A DNA stretch of 64,000 bases, taken from assembly GCF_001187505.1 (NCBI RefSeq), contig NZ_CP012150.1, positions 1,550,001 through 1,614,000 on the forward strand. Reading direction: 5' to 3'. A program made the position numbers and the translations under genes. The notes under the pieces were generated by a model that was not told where the DNA came from, did not search any database, and was given only the letters and a program-made list of their open reading frames with translations. This document shows, one piece after another, positions 8,629 to 17,690 of this stretch (position 1 is the first letter of the stretch; each line of letters begins with the position of its first letter). This stretch comes from Mycolicibacterium goodii (lineage in GTDB: Bacteria; Actinomycetota; Actinomycetes; Mycobacteriales; Mycobacteriaceae).

Positions 8629-9768
8629 TCAGGTACCCAAACCGCGGGAGATCACAAGTCGCTGGATCTGGTTGGTGCCTTCGAAGATCTGGGTGATCTT
8701 TGCTTCGCGCATGTAGCGCTCGACGCGGAAGTCGCGGGTGTAGCCGACCCCGCCGAGAACCTGCACGGCGTCGGTGGTGACCTTCATCGCCGCATCGGTG
8801 GCGACGAGCTTGGCCACGCTGGCCTGGGAGGAGTACGGCAGACCCGCGTCGCGGCGGCGGGCGGCGTCGAGGTAGGTGGCCCGCGCGCTGACGACGGCGG
8901 CGGCCATGTCGGCCAGCAGGAAGCCCAGGCCCTGGTGGTCGATGATCCTGCGGCCGAACGTGGTGCGCTCGTTGGCGTAGCGCACCGCCTCGTCGAGCGC
9001 GGCCTGGGCGATCCCGACGGCCACCGCGGCGATGCCGAGGCGCCCGGAATCGAGCGCGGAGAACGCGATCGACAGGCCCTGGCCCTCGGTGCCGATGAGC
9101 CGGTCGGCGTCGATGCGGGCGTTGTCGTAGAACGCCGAGGTGGTGGGCACCGCGTGCAGGCCCATCTTCTCCTCGGGTTTGCCGAAGCTCAGCCCGGGCA
9201 GATCGCCGGGCACCAGGAAACACGAGATGCCCTTGGAGCCCTCGTCGGTGCGCGCGAACAGCGTGTAGAAGTCGGCGCGGCCGCCGTGGGTGATCCAGGC
9301 CTTGGAGCCGTTGAGCACGAAGCCGTCACCGTCGCGTCGGGCCGCGCAGCGCAGCGCGGCGGCGTCGGATCCGGCCTGGGGCTCGGAGAGGCTGTAGGCG
9401 CCGATCTGCTCGCCCGAGAGCATGCCGGGCAGCCACCGTTGCTTCTGCTCCTCGGTGCCGAACGTCAGCAGGGGATGCGACGAGAGGCTGTGCACGCTGA
9501 CCGCGACCGCCACCGCGGCCCAGCGGGCGGCGATCTCCTCGAGCACCTGCAGGTACACCTCGTACCGTTGACCGCCGCCGCCCCACTGTTCGGGCTGCGG
9601 CAGGCTCAGCAGCCCGGCCGCACCGAGTTGGGCGAACACCCCTTCCGGGTAGGTCTCGGTGCGTTCGTGCTCGTCGACGATCGGGTCGAGCACCTTGTCG
9701 GCGACCTCACGGGTCAGCGCGATCAGGTCACGGGCTTCTGTCGAGGGCAGGAGGCGGTCAACCGACAT
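8629..9768 (-). CDS. acyl-CoA dehydrogenase
   Basis: A 379-residue short-chain type acyl-CoA dehydrogenase. It has the substrate/FAD motif YSLSEPQAGSDAAA, NGSKAWITHGG, the Arg-rich FGRRIIDHQGLG helix and a C-terminal QIFEGTNQIQRLVISR in which the Glu is at the catalytic-base position of the family. Length and motifs are intact. It starts 34 bp beyond the pntB stop, after a hairpin, and precedes the LCP gene; transcription from its own promoter is likely. Acyl substrate not assignable. Confidence 0.85.
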   Translation of the reverse strand: MSVDRLLPSTEARDLIALTREVADKVLDPIVDEHERTETYPEGVFAQLGAAGLLSLPQPEQWGGGGQRYEVYLQVLEEIAARWAAVAVAVSVHSLSSHPLLTFGTEEQKQRWLPGMLSGEQIGAYSLSEPQAGSDAAALRCAARRDGDGFVLNGSKAWITHGGRADFYTLFARTDEGSKGISCFLVPGDLPGLSFGKPEEKMGLHAVPTTSAFYDNARIDADRLIGTEGQGLSIAFSALDSGRLGIAAVAVGIAQAALDEAVRYANERTTFGRRIIDHQGLGFLLADMAAAVVSARATYLDAARRRDAGLPYSSQASVAKLVATDAAMKVTTDAVQVLGGVGYTRDFRVERYMREAKITQIFEGTNQIQRLVISRGLGT

Positions 9769-9779
9769 ACTTGGACATC

Positions 9780-9806
9780 CTAGTTTTCCGCTCGGCGGGA
9801 AACTAG
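9780..9806 (-). terminator. hairpin at the end of pntB
   Basis: Arms 9780-9791 (CTAGTTTTCCGC) and 9795-9806 (GCGGGAAACTAG) pair over 12 positions with a single A.C mismatch on the minus-strand RNA and a 3-nt loop. The stop codon of pntB (9803-9805) sits inside the arm. No U-run follows, as is common in mycobacteria. It should separate the pnt transcript from the downstream acyl-CoA dehydrogenase. Confidence 0.45.
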
Positions 9807-11245
9807 ACCCGCTCGGGCGCCGGGAGTGCGGCGAGGATGTCGTTGACGCGGTCGCGGGCGTCGCCGAACAGCATCTGGGTGTTCTCGCGGAAGAACAGCG
9901 GGTTCTGCACCCCGGCGTAACCCGAGGCCATGGACCGTTTGAACACGATGACGTTGTCGGCGTTCCACACCTGCAACACCGGCATACCCGCGATCGGGCT
10001 GCCCGGGTCCTCGGCGGCCGCCGGGTTGACGGTGTCGTTGGCGCCGATGACCAGGACGACGTCGGTGTCGCCGAAGTCGTCGTTGATCTCGTCCATCTCC
10101 AGCACGATGTCGTAGGGCACCTTGGCCTCGGCCAGCAGCACGTTCATGTGGCCGGGCAGGCGACCGGCGACGGGGTGGATGCCGAAGCGCACGTTGACCC
10201 CGCGGTCACGCAGTTTGCGGGTCAGATCGGCCACGCCATACTGGGCCTGCGCCACGGCCATGCCGTAGCCGGGGGTGATGACGACCGAGGAGGCATGGGC
10301 CAGCAGATCGGCGACCCCTTCGGCGTTGATCTCGCGGTGCTCGCCGTAGTCCTTGTCATCGGCCGGTCCCGCCTCGATCCCGAAACCGCCCGCGATCACC
10401 GAGATGAACGAGCGGTTCATCGCCTTGCACATGATGTAGGACAGGTAGGCACCCGACGAGCCGACCAGCGCGCCGGTGATGATCAGCAGGTCGTTGCCCA
10501 GCAGGAAGCCCGAAGCCGCTGCGGCCCAACCGGAGTAGCTGTTGAGCATGGACACCACCACGGGCATGTCGCCGCCGCCGATGGAGGCCACCAGGTGCCA
10601 GCCCAGAAGCAGCGCCAGCACGGTGACCACGATCAGCAGCCACAGCTGCGGTTCGATGACGAACCACACGGTGAGCGCGAAGAACACCACCAGCGCACCG
10701 ATGTTGAGCACGTTCTTGCCGGGCAGCATCAGCGGTGCGGACTTGATCCGCGCCGACAGTTTGAGGTTGGCCACGATCGACCCGGTGAAGGTCACCGCGC
10801 CGATGAACACGCCGATGAACACCTCGGCGGAGTGGATGCCGCCCATGCCTTCCGCGGCGAGCTTGAGCGCCTCGTCGCTGCCGGGATCGGCCTCGACGTG
10901 CAGGTAGCCGTTCCAGCCCACCAGGACGGCCGCGAGGCCGACGAAGCTGTGCAGCAGGGCGATCAGTTCGGGCATGCCGGTCATCTCGACGACCTTCGCC
11001 CGCCACAGCCCGATCGCCGCACCGACGATCATGGCCCCGGCCAACAACCCCAGGCCGAGCGGTTCGATGCGGCCGCCGATGGCCAGCACGATCGTGGCGA
11101 TCAGCGCGACCGCCATCCCGGCGATCCCGAAAGTGTTTCCCGCCCTTGACGTCTCGTGCCTGGACAGGCCGGCCAGGGCGAGGATGAACAACAGCGCCGC
11201 GACGACATAGGCGGCGGTGGCGACGTTTTCGAGTCTGAGCATCAC
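9803..11245 (-). CDS. pntB: NAD(P) transhydrogenase subunit beta
   Basis: A 480-residue protein: about nine membrane helices in the N-terminal 270 residues, then a cytosolic NADP(H)-binding domain III. Domain III motifs are intact: [44 protein letters not shown] and [18 protein letters not shown]. With PntA it couples proton entry to NADH-to-NADPH hydride transfer. It lies 13 bp after pntA. A second, different transhydrogenase is encoded at 48.7-51.6 kb. Confidence 0.93.
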   Translation of the reverse strand: MMLRLENVATAAYVVAALLFILALAGLSRHETSRAGNTFGIAGMAVALIATIVLAIGGRIEPLGLGLLAGAMIVGAAIGLWRAKVVEMTGMPELIALLHSFVGLAAVLVGWNGYLHVEADPGSDEALKLAAEGMGGIHSAEVFIGVFIGAVTFTGSIVANLKLSARIKSAPLMLPGKNVLNIGALVVFFALTVWFVIEPQLWLLIVVTVLALLLGWHLVASIGGGDMPVVVSMLNSYSGWAAAASGFLLGNDLLIITGALVGSSGAYLSYIMCKAMNRSFISVIAGGFGIEAGPADDKDYGEHREINAEGVADLLAHASSVVITPGYGMAVAQAQYGVADLTRKLRDRGVNVRFGIHPVAGRLPGHMNVLLAEAKVPYDIVLEMDEINDDFGDTDVVLVIGANDTVNPAAAEDPGSPIAGMPVLQVWNADNVIVFKRSMASGYAGVQNPLFFRENTQMLFGDARDRVNDILAALPAPERV

Positions 11246-11258
11246 AGGGACTTCCGTT

Positions 11259-12797
11259 CTAGCTGCGGGTGAACATCGCGAGCATGCGACGCGTCACCGC
11301 GAAGCCGCCGAAGACGTTGATACTGGCCAACAGGATGGCCACGAAGGCCAGCGCGGTGATGGCGGTGTGGTGGTGGCCGATCTGCAACAGCGCACCGACC
11401 ACGATGATCCCCGAGATCGCATTCGTCACCGACATCAGCGGGGTGTGCAGCGCGTGGTGGACGTTGCCGATCACGTAGTAGCCGATCACGATCGCCAACG
11501 CGAACACCACCAGGTGCACCTGCAGCGCCGCCGGGGACAGCGCGATCAGCGCGAACAGCACCGCGGCGGCGGTGAACGCCAGGCCCAACCGGCGCCCGGT
11601 CGACATCGGCGGCTTGTCCTGCGTGACCGCCGGTGCCGCGGCGGCGGGCGCTTGCGCCGCGGGCGCCGCCGAGACCTGCACCGGTGGCGGCGGCCAGGTG
11701 ATCTCGCCGTCGCGCACCACGGTGATCGACCGCTGCACCACGTCGTCGAAGTCCCAGACGATCTTGCCGTCCTTGTCCGGGCTGAGCAGTTTGAGCAGGT
11801 TCACCAGGTTCGTGCCGTACAACTGCGAGGACTGCGCGGGCAGCCGCCCCGCCAGATCGGTGTAGCCGATGATCGTCACACCGTTGTCGGTGACGACGGC
11901 TCGGTCCTTCACGGTGCCCTCGACATTGCCGCCGTTGGCCGCGGCCATGTCCACGATCACGCTGCCCGACTTCATCGACGCCACCATCTCGGCGGTGATG
12001 ATGCGCGGCGCGGGCCGACCCGGGATCAGCGCCGTGGTGATGATGATGTCGACGTCCTTGCACTGCTCGGCGTACAGCGCGGCCTCGCGGGCCTTGTAGT
12101 CCTCGCCCATCTCCTTGGCGTAACCGGTCGCCGACACCTCGGCGGCCTCCGGATCCACCGCCAGGTACTCCCCACCCAGGGAGGCCACCTGATCGGCGAC
12201 CTCCGGGCGCGGGTCGGTGGCCCGCACGATCGCCCCAAGGGAGCCCGCGGCGCCGATCGCCGCCAACCCGGCCACACCGGCACCGACCACCAGCACCTTG
12301 GCCGGCGGCACCTTGCCCGCCGCGGTCACCTGACCGGTGAAGAACCGGCCGAAGGTGTGGGCGGCCTCGACCACCGCGCGGTAGCCGGCGATGTTGGCCA
12401 TCGACGACAACACGTCAAGCGACTGCGCACGCGAGATCCGCGGAACCGCATCCATCGCCAACACCGTGATGTTGCGCGCGCCGAGTTTCTCCACCAGATC
12501 CGGCCGCAACGCCGGGGAGATCAGCCCGATCAGCGTCGCACCGTCGCGCAGCGCGGCGATCTCGGCGTCCGAGGGCGCGTTGACCTTCATCACCACATCG
12601 GCCGACCACACCTGATCGGCCAAACCGATCTGCGCACCGGCATCGGCGTAGGCCGCGTCCGAGAAACTCGCGGCCGCACCGGCACCGGACTCGACGACTA
12701 CCGCGAAACCCAGCTTGAGGATCTGGCCCACCGTCTGCGGTGTCGCAGCCACGCGCGTCTCCCCGGGCTGGGACTCACAAGGTATCCCAATGATCAT
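11259..12797 (-). CDS. pntA: NAD(P) transhydrogenase subunit alpha, fused form
   Basis: A 512-residue alpha subunit in which the NAD(H)-binding domain I (residues 1-380; MIIGIPCES start, [20 protein letters not shown]ossmann loop, [12 protein letters not shown]) is joined by an Ala/Pro-rich linker to membrane helices of the alpha2 type ([13 protein letters not shown]). ATG 12797 is preferred to GTG 12866 because family proteins begin at MxIGxPxE. This one-chain alpha contrasts with the split PntAa/PntAb pair at 50.1-51.6 kb. It follows the CorA gene by about 70 bp. Confidence 0.92.
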   Translation of the reverse strand: MIIGIPCESQPGETRVAATPQTVGQILKLGFAVVVESGAGAAASFSDAAYADAGAQIGLADQVWSADVVMKVNAPSDAEIAALRDGATLIGLISPALRPDLVEKLGARNITVLAMDAVPRISRAQSLDVLSSMANIAGYRAVVEAAHTFGRFFTGQVTAAGKVPPAKVLVVGAGVAGLAAIGAAGSLGAIVRATDPRPEVADQVASLGGEYLAVDPEAAEVSATGYAKEMGEDYKAREAALYAEQCKDVDIIITTALIPGRPAPRIITAEMVASMKSGSVIVDMAAANGGNVEGTVKDRAVVTDNGVTIIGYTDLAGRLPAQSSQLYGTNLVNLLKLLSPDKDGKIVWDFDDVVQRSITVVRDGEITWPPPPVQVSAAPAAQAPAAAAPAVTQDKPPMSTGRRLGLAFTAAAVLFALIALSPAALQVHLVVFALAIVIGYYVIGNVHHALHTPLMSVTNAISGIIVVGALLQIGHHHTAITALAFVAILLASINVFGGFAVTRRMLAMFTRS

Positions 12798-12866
12798 CGG
12801 CAACGGTCCAATCTGTCGGTTGGCATGGATGAGTCTCGCATCTACGGGAATGTCCGCAGCGTGCAC

Positions 12867-13883
12867 CTAGAGCCAATCGCGCCGCTTGAACATCACATAT
12901 AACAGAACCACCAGAATCGCGATCACCGCAGTACTGGTGACAAATCCGGCCACGGTGTCCACCCCGGGGTAGGTGACGTTCTGTCCGTAGAACCCGGTGA
13001 TGGCGGTCGGCACCGCGATGATCGCGGCCCAGCCGGTCAGCTTCTTCATCACGGTGTTGAGCCGGGCGTCCTGCAACGACAGATGGGTCTCGAACACCGT
13101 GGTCACCATGTCACGCAGCGACTCGGTCCACTCCGAGGCGCGCAGCACGTGGTCGTACAGGTCGGCGTAGAGCGGATCGAGCTCCGGCGCGGTGCGCGAA
13201 TCCAACCGGCGGTGCTGGATGGTGCTGACCACCTCACGCGTCGGCAGCACCACGCGGCGCAGTTCGACGAGATCCTTGCGCAGCCGGAACGTCCGCCGCT
13301 GCAGGCCGCGGCGCGGCCCGCCGTCGTCGAACAGTTCGTCCTCGAGTCCTTCGATCGCGTCGTCGAGCGCCTCGACGGCCTCGAAGTGCCCGTCCACCAC
13401 GACGTCGAGTAGACCGTGCACCAGGGAGCCGACGCCGTACTGCTGGCCGCCGAGGTCGTCGAAGCGACGGGACACCTCGCCGATGTCGAATGCGTGCGCC
13501 TCCCCGTTGAGGCCGGGCAGGCGCACCGTGATCAACCCACGCGGCAAAACGAACGCCGAGATGCGGTGCTTCACCAGAAGAGACGCGGTGTCCCCGTCGG
13601 GTGTCACGGTGTCCACGGCGTAGACGGTGAAGAAGGTGTGGGTGTGGTACACCGACGCCTTGGTGCGTTCCTTGGGGGCGACGGCATCTTCGACGGCCCA
13701 CGTGTTGAGCCCGATCTCGGCGGCGAGGTCGAGGAGGGTCTGATGGTCGGGGTCGTAGATGTCGGCCCACACCAGTGCGTCGTCATCGGACAGATAGTCC
13801 GAGATGGCCGCGAATGTGAACCCCTCGACCGGCTGGCCGGACCGCCAGACCCGGCCCTGCACCTGAGCCATGGGGTGAGTCAA
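12867..13883 (-). CDS. CorA-family divalent cation transporter with GQN motif
   Basis: A 338-residue CorA-type channel: an acidic alpha/beta cytoplasmic domain, a long coiled stalk helix (around VVSTIQHRRL to LQDARLNTVMKKL) and two C-terminal helices with the basic end KRRDWL. The selectivity loop after helix 1 reads YGQN (Gly300-Gln301-Asn302) where CorA has GMN and ZntB GVN; the Gly and Asn are kept. Pentameric Mg2+/Co2+ or Zn2+ transport is likely, but the exchange leaves the ion open. It is transcribed away from the poly-Cys ABC operon. Confidence 0.85.
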   Translation of the reverse strand: MTHPMAQVQGRVWRSGQPVEGFTFAAISDYLSDDDALVWADIYDPDHQTLLDLAAEIGLNTWAVEDAVAPKERTKASVYHTHTFFTVYAVDTVTPDGDTASLLVKHRISAFVLPRGLITVRLPGLNGEAHAFDIGEVSRRFDDLGGQQYGVGSLVHGLLDVVVDGHFEAVEALDDAIEGLEDELFDDGGPRRGLQRRTFRLRKDLVELRRVVLPTREVVSTIQHRRLDSRTAPELDPLYADLYDHVLRASEWTESLRDMVTTVFETHLSLQDARLNTVMKKLTGWAAIIAVPTAITGFYGQNVTYPGVDTVAGFVTSTAVIAILVVLLYVMFKRRDWL

Positions 13884-13939
13884 CCACGGAACAAAAACTC
13901 ACCGAGATTCAAGATCTTCCCCGCGACCGGTGCCGTCGG

Positions 13940-13946
13940 TACCAAT
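13940..13946 (+). promoter_or_regulatory. -10-like box before the poly-Cys ORF
   Basis: TACCAAT lies 6 nt before GTG 13953. It is one base longer than TANNNT, so the match is weak, but the location fits a transcript that begins at the G of the start codon. Confidence 0.3.
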
Positions 13947-13952
13947 GACCGG

Positions 13953-13991
13953 GTGAACACGACGCTGTCTGCCGACTGCTGCTGTTGCTGA
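13953..13991 (+). CDS. poly-cysteine leader peptide (12 residues)
   Basis: GTG 13953 opens a 12-codon frame reading MNTTLSADCCCC and ending at TGA 13989-13991. Four consecutive Cys codons (TGC TGC TGT TGC) directly before the stop cannot be chance noise easily in GC-rich intergenic DNA placed upstream of a sulfur-compound transporter. Poly-cysteine leaderless short ORFs acting as cysteine-responsive attenuators have been described in M. smegmatis. No Shine-Dalgarno precedes it, consistent with leaderless translation. The last Cys codons form half of the hairpin at 13982-14020. Confidence 0.75.
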   Translation: MNTTLSADCCCC

Positions 13992-14020
13992 ACCAGCGCC
14001 GTCCGTCATTTCAGCAACAG
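13982..14020 (+). promoter_or_regulatory. cysteine attenuator hairpin before the ABC operon
   Basis: Bases 13982-13992 (CTGTTGCTGAA), which are the last Cys codons and stop of the leader ORF, are the exact reverse complement of 14010-14020 (TTCAGCAACAG); the loop is 17 nt. The 3' arm abuts the likely ribosome-binding site AGAAAG (14019-14024) of the permease gene starting at 14034. A ribosome waiting for Cys-tRNA on the Cys codons would keep the stem open and expose that site. The mechanism is inferred; the pairing is directly visible. Confidence 0.65.
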
Positions 14021-14033
14021 AAAGTCCGCAGCC

Positions 14034-14894
14034 GTGTCTGTTTTCGTCGATATCGTGCCGGAGTCCGAGACGGACTCCCCGCGCCCCGTCGCGCCGCCCG
14101 ATCGCAGGCGCGCCCTGCTCACCAAGGCCCTGCTGCCGCTGCTGTCGGTCGTGGTGTTCTTCGCGGTGTGGCAGGCCGTCGCGGTCGCCGGGATCTGGAA
14201 CCAGACCTTCGTGCCGTACCCCAGCGCCGTCTGGCGCGCGTTCATCGACGTGTCCACCACCCATGACGGCGTCCGCGGCTACGGCGGCTACCTGCTGATC
14301 GAGCACCTCTACATGACGCTGCGCCGGGTCGTGGCCGGCGTCGTGATCGGTGTGGTCGCCGGTGTTCTGCTGGGCCTGCTGATGGGTTCGGTGGGCTGGG
14401 TGCGCAGCGTGCTGGAACCGTGGCTCACCTTCCTGCGGGCGCTTCCCCCGCTGGCCTATTTCTTCCTGTTGGTCATCTGGCTGGGCATCGACGAGGCCCC
14501 CAAGGTCACGCTGCTCGCGCTCGCGGCCCTGCCACCCGCAGCGGTGGCCACCACGGCCGCCGTCGCCGCCGCGCCGGTGGGGCTGCAGGAGGCCGCACGC
14601 GCCCTCGGCGCGACGCGTGGTCAGGTGATCCGCGATGTCGTGGTGCCGTCGGCGCTGCCGGAGACCTTCACCGGCATCCGGTTGGCGGTCGGCATGGCGT
14701 ACTCGTCGGTCGTCGCCGCGGAGTTGTTCAACGGCATCCCCGGCGTCGGCGGACTGGTCAAGGACGCAAGCAATTACAACAACACTCCCGTCGTGCTGGT
14801 CGGCATCTTCGCCATCGGGTTCTCCGGTCTGGTGATCGACGGATTGCTGCGCGCCGCCCAGCGGCGCAGTGTCCCGTGGATTGGAAAGGTCTAG
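14034..14894 (+). CDS. sulfonate/taurine-type ABC permease
   Basis: A 286-residue inner-membrane permease of the SsuC/TauC group. About six helices and the EAA loop (EAARALGATRGQVIRDVVVP) that docks the ATPase are present. GTG 14034 follows an AGAAAG site by 9 nt and matches the start after the attenuator. First gene of a permease-binding protein-ATPase operon; the cysteine-sensing leader argues that the substrate is an organic sulfur compound rather than nitrate. Confidence 0.87.
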   Translation: MSVFVDIVPESETDSPRPVAPPDRRRALLTKALLPLLSVVVFFAVWQAVAVAGIWNQTFVPYPSAVWRAFIDVSTTHDGVRGYGGYLLIEHLYMTLRRVVAGVVIGVVAGVLLGLLMGSVGWVRSVLEPWLTFLRALPPLAYFFLLVIWLGIDEAPKVTLLALAALPPAAVATTAAVAAAPVGLQEAARALGATRGQVIRDVVVPSALPETFTGIRLAVGMAYSSVVAAELFNGIPGVGGLVKDASNYNNTPVVLVGIFAIGFSGLVIDGLLRAAQRRSVPWIGKV

Positions 14895-14900
14895 AAAGTC

Positions 14901-15926
14901 ATGAAACTCAAACCGCTGCTGGCTGCTGCCGTCGCGACGCTGGCGCTGGCCGCCTGCGCGGTGGACAAATCCGGTGACGACTCCGACAAACCCACCATTC
15001 GCATCGGCTATCAGAGCTTTCCGAGTGGTGACCTGATCGTCAAGAACAACGGCTGGCTCGAAGAGGCCCTGCCGGACTACCACATCAAGTGGACCAAGTT
15101 CGACTCCGGCGCCGACGTCAACACCGCGTTCGTCGCAGGCGAACTCGATTTCGCCGCACTGGGTTCCAGCCCGGTGGCGCGCGGACTGTCGGCACCGCTG
15201 AACATCCCGTACAAGGTCGCGTTCGTGCTCGACGTGGCCGGTGACAACGAGGCGCTCGTCGCACGCGACGGCAGCGGCGTCAACAGCATCGCCGACCTGC
15301 GCGGCAAGCGGGTCGCGACACCGTTCGCGTCCACCGCGCACTACAGCCTGCTGGCCGCACTGGCGCAGAACGGCTTGTCGCCCAACGATGTTCAACTCAT
15401 CGACCTGCAACCGCAGGCGATCCTGGCGGCCTGGGACCGCGGTGACATCGCGGCCGCCTACAGCTGGCTGCCGACGCTGGACGATCTCCGCAAGACCGGC
15501 AAGGACCTCATCACCAGCCGCCAGTTGGCCCGCGACGGCAAGCCCACCCTGGACCTGGGTGTGGTGTCGGACAAGTTCGCCGCCGATCATCCCGACGTCG
15601 TCGACACCTGGCGCGAGCAGGAGGCCCGTGCGCTCGAGGTGATCAAGGACGATCCCGATGCCGCGGCCAAGGCGATCGCCGCCGAGATCGGGCTGTCGCC
15701 GCAGGACGTTGCGGGCCAACTCCAACAGGGCGTATACCTCACCCCGGCCGAGGTCGCCTCCGAGCAGTGGCTCGGGTCGGACGGCAAGCCCGGCAACATC
15801 GCCACCAACCTGCAGAGTGCCTCGGAGTTCCTCGCCGAGCAGAAGCAGATCCCGCAAGCCGCACCGCTGCAGACGTTCCAGGACGCGATCTACACGAAAG
15901 GCCTGCCGGGTGCCATCAGCAAGTGA
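14901..15926 (+). CDS. sulfonate/taurine-type ABC substrate-binding lipoprotein
   Basis: A 341-residue extracytoplasmic binding protein with a lipobox LALAAC (lipidated Cys19) after a basic start MKLKPLL. The mature part follows the SsuA/TauA fold: RIGYQSFPSGD, a loop FAALGSSPVARG and VATPFASTAHYSLL for ligand anions. The gene begins 6 bp after the permease stop and its end overlaps the ATPase start. Taurine-like substrates are the best guess from the fold and the leader ORF; alkanesulfonate is equally possible. Confidence 0.87.
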   Translation: MKLKPLLAAAVATLALAACAVDKSGDDSDKPTIRIGYQSFPSGDLIVKNNGWLEEALPDYHIKWTKFDSGADVNTAFVAGELDFAALGSSPVARGLSAPLNIPYKVAFVLDVAGDNEALVARDGSGVNSIADLRGKRVATPFASTAHYSLLAALAQNGLSPNDVQLIDLQPQAILAAWDRGDIAAAYSWLPTLDDLRKTGKDLITSRQLARDGKPTLDLGVVSDKFAADHPDVVDTWREQEARALEVIKDDPDAAAKAIAAEIGLSPQDVAGQLQQGVYLTPAEVASEQWLGSDGKPGNIATNLQSASEFLAEQKQIPQAAPLQTFQDAIYTKGLPGAISK

Positions 15927-16689
15927 CGGTGAGCTGCGCATCAAGAACGTCGCGCACCGCTACGGCCGCGGAGCCGACGAGGTCACCGCGCTCGGACCGG
16001 TCGACCTCGAGGTCGAACCGGGTGCGTTCCTGGTGCTGGTCGGCGCGTCCGGCTGCGGCAAGAGCACACTGCTGCGGCTGATCGCGGGCTTCGAGACCCC
16101 GTCGGAAGGCGAGGTCGTGGTGGCCGGCGCCCGCCCGACGCCCGGCGTCACCGCCGGCGTGGTGTTCCAGCAGCCCCGGCTGTTCCCGTGGCGCACCGTC
16201 GGCGGCAACATCGACCTCGCCCTCAAATACGCCAGGGTGCCGGGGGAGCGGCGGGCCGAGCGCCGCGCGCAGCTGCTGGAGCGGGTCGGCCTGGAGGGTA
16301 CCGAGAAGCGCAAGATCTGGGAGATCAGCGGTGGTCAGCAGCAGCGGGTGGCGATCGCCCGTGCCCTGGCCGCCGAGACCCCGCTGTTCCTGCTCGACGA
16401 ACCCTTCGCCGCCCTCGACGCGCTCACGCGGGAACGGTTGCAGGAGGACGTCCGTCAGGTCAGCGCCGATTCGGGCCGCACCACGGTGTTCGTGACGCAC
16501 AGCGCCGACGAGGCCGCGTTCCTGGGATCCCGCATCGTGGTGTTGACCCGCAGGCCGGGCAAGGTGGCACTCGATCTTCCGGTCGACCTCCCGCGCACCG
16601 GGGTCGATCCGGTGGAACTGCGTCGTTCGCCGGAGTTCCACCGGTTGCGCACCGAGGTGGGTGAGGCCGTCAAGGCCGCCGCGGCGTGA
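15910..16689 (+). CDS. sulfonate/taurine-type ABC ATPase
   Basis: A 259-residue ABC ATPase: Walker A GASGCGKST (45-53), signature ISGGQQQR (139-146), Walker B LFLLDEP (159-165) and the switch His in VFVTHSADEA. GTG 15910 is the only in-frame start that keeps the first strand, and it lies 17 nt inside the binding-protein gene, so translation is coupled. It energises the SsuC-like permease. The gene converges with the quinone oxidoreductase gene after 14 bp. Confidence 0.88.
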   Translation: MPSASDGELRIKNVAHRYGRGADEVTALGPVDLEVEPGAFLVLVGASGCGKSTLLRLIAGFETPSEGEVVVAGARPTPGVTAGVVFQQPRLFPWRTVGGNIDLALKYARVPGERRAERRAQLLERVGLEGTEKRKIWEISGGQQQRVAIARALAAETPLFLLDEPFAALDALTRERLQEDVRQVSADSGRTTVFVTHSADEAAFLGSRIVVLTRRPGKVALDLPVDLPRTGVDPVELRRSPEFHRLRTEVGEAVKAAAA

Positions 16690-16703
16690 CGGCCGACCCG
16701 TCC

Positions 16704-17690
16704 TCAGTCGAGCACCACCACCATCTTGCCGCCGGCTTCCCCGGCTTCCATGACGCGGTGCGCTTCCCGGATCTCGTCGAACCCGAAGACCCGTGACGGG
16801 GCCGCCTCGAGACGGCCGTCCTCGACCTGGCGTGCGATGTCCTGCAACGGCACATCGGACAGCGGGAAACCGTCGCTGCCGAACACGAAGCTGCCGAAGA
16901 ACGTAAGGTACACGCCGCTGGCCATGCGCAGCAACGGGTTGAAGTCGGGGATCGGATCCAGGCCGCCCAACCACCCTGCCAGACAGGCGGTTCCACCGCG
17001 GCGCAGCATGTCGAGGGAGTCCAGGATGGTGCTGTTGCCGACCAGGTCGAGTACCGCGTCGATCTCACCGCTCTCGGTGAGGTGGGCGCTCAGATCCGGC
17101 ACCTCCCGTTCGGCGCGGGCCACGCCGAGATCCTCCAGCAGGCCGAACCGTTCGGGGCTGCGGGTGGTGGCGATGACCCGGGCGCCCGCGTTGACCGCGA
17201 GCTTGACGGCGGCCTGACCGAACGACGATGTGGCGCCGCGGATCACCAGGGTCTGACCGCTGCGCAGGCCGATGTTGCGGAACAGGCACGTCCAGGCGGT
17301 CGCATAGGTTTCCGGCAGCGCGGCCAATTGTGACCAGGGCAAATCGGATTCGATGAGCGCCACGTTGGCCGCGCGGACCCGGGTGTACTCGGCGTAGCTG
17401 CCGTTGATGGTGCGACCGAGGCCGCCCATGAGTGCGGCCACCTTCGCGCCCACCGGGAACTCGCCGCCCGGACAGGAGTCGACGACGCCGACGCACTCGA
17501 TGCCGCTCACCGGCGCGGCCTCGGCCCATTCGCCGCGGCGCATGTGCATCTCGGCGTGGTTGATGCCGAAGCCCTTGATCGCGATGACCACCTCACCCGC
17601 CTTGGGTTCGGGCTTGTCGATGTCGGTGTAGACCAAGTGGTCGAGCCCGCCGAAGCCGTCGAGCACGATGGCGCGCATGCTGGTTGTCAT
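16704..17690 (-). CDS. zinc-free MDR oxidoreductase (quinone reductase-like)
   Basis: A 328-residue medium-chain dehydrogenase/reductase with an N-terminal GroES-like fold and a Rossmann domain (GATSSFGQAAVKLAVNAGAR). The Cys/His residues of the catalytic zinc site are missing: the position after GFGINHAEMHMRRGEW has no Cys-His pair, so it belongs to the NADPH:quinone reductase/crotonase-like reductase branch. ATG 17690 overlaps the stop of the upstream HAD gene (ATGA). It is the last gene of a three-gene operon; the role in that pathway is unknown. Confidence 0.82.
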   Translation of the reverse strand: MTTSMRAIVLDGFGGLDHLVYTDIDKPEPKAGEVVIAIKGFGINHAEMHMRRGEWAEAAPVSGIECVGVVDSCPGGEFPVGAKVAALMGGLGRTINGSYAEYTRVRAANVALIESDLPWSQLAALPETYATAWTCLFRNIGLRSGQTLVIRGATSSFGQAAVKLAVNAGARVIATTRSPERFGLLEDLGVARAEREVPDLSAHLTESGEIDAVLDLVGNSTILDSLDMLRRGGTACLAGWLGGLDPIPDFNPLLRMASGVYLTFFGSFVFGSDGFPLSDVPLQDIARQVEDGRLEAAPSRVFGFDEIREAHRVMEAGEAGGKMVVVLD

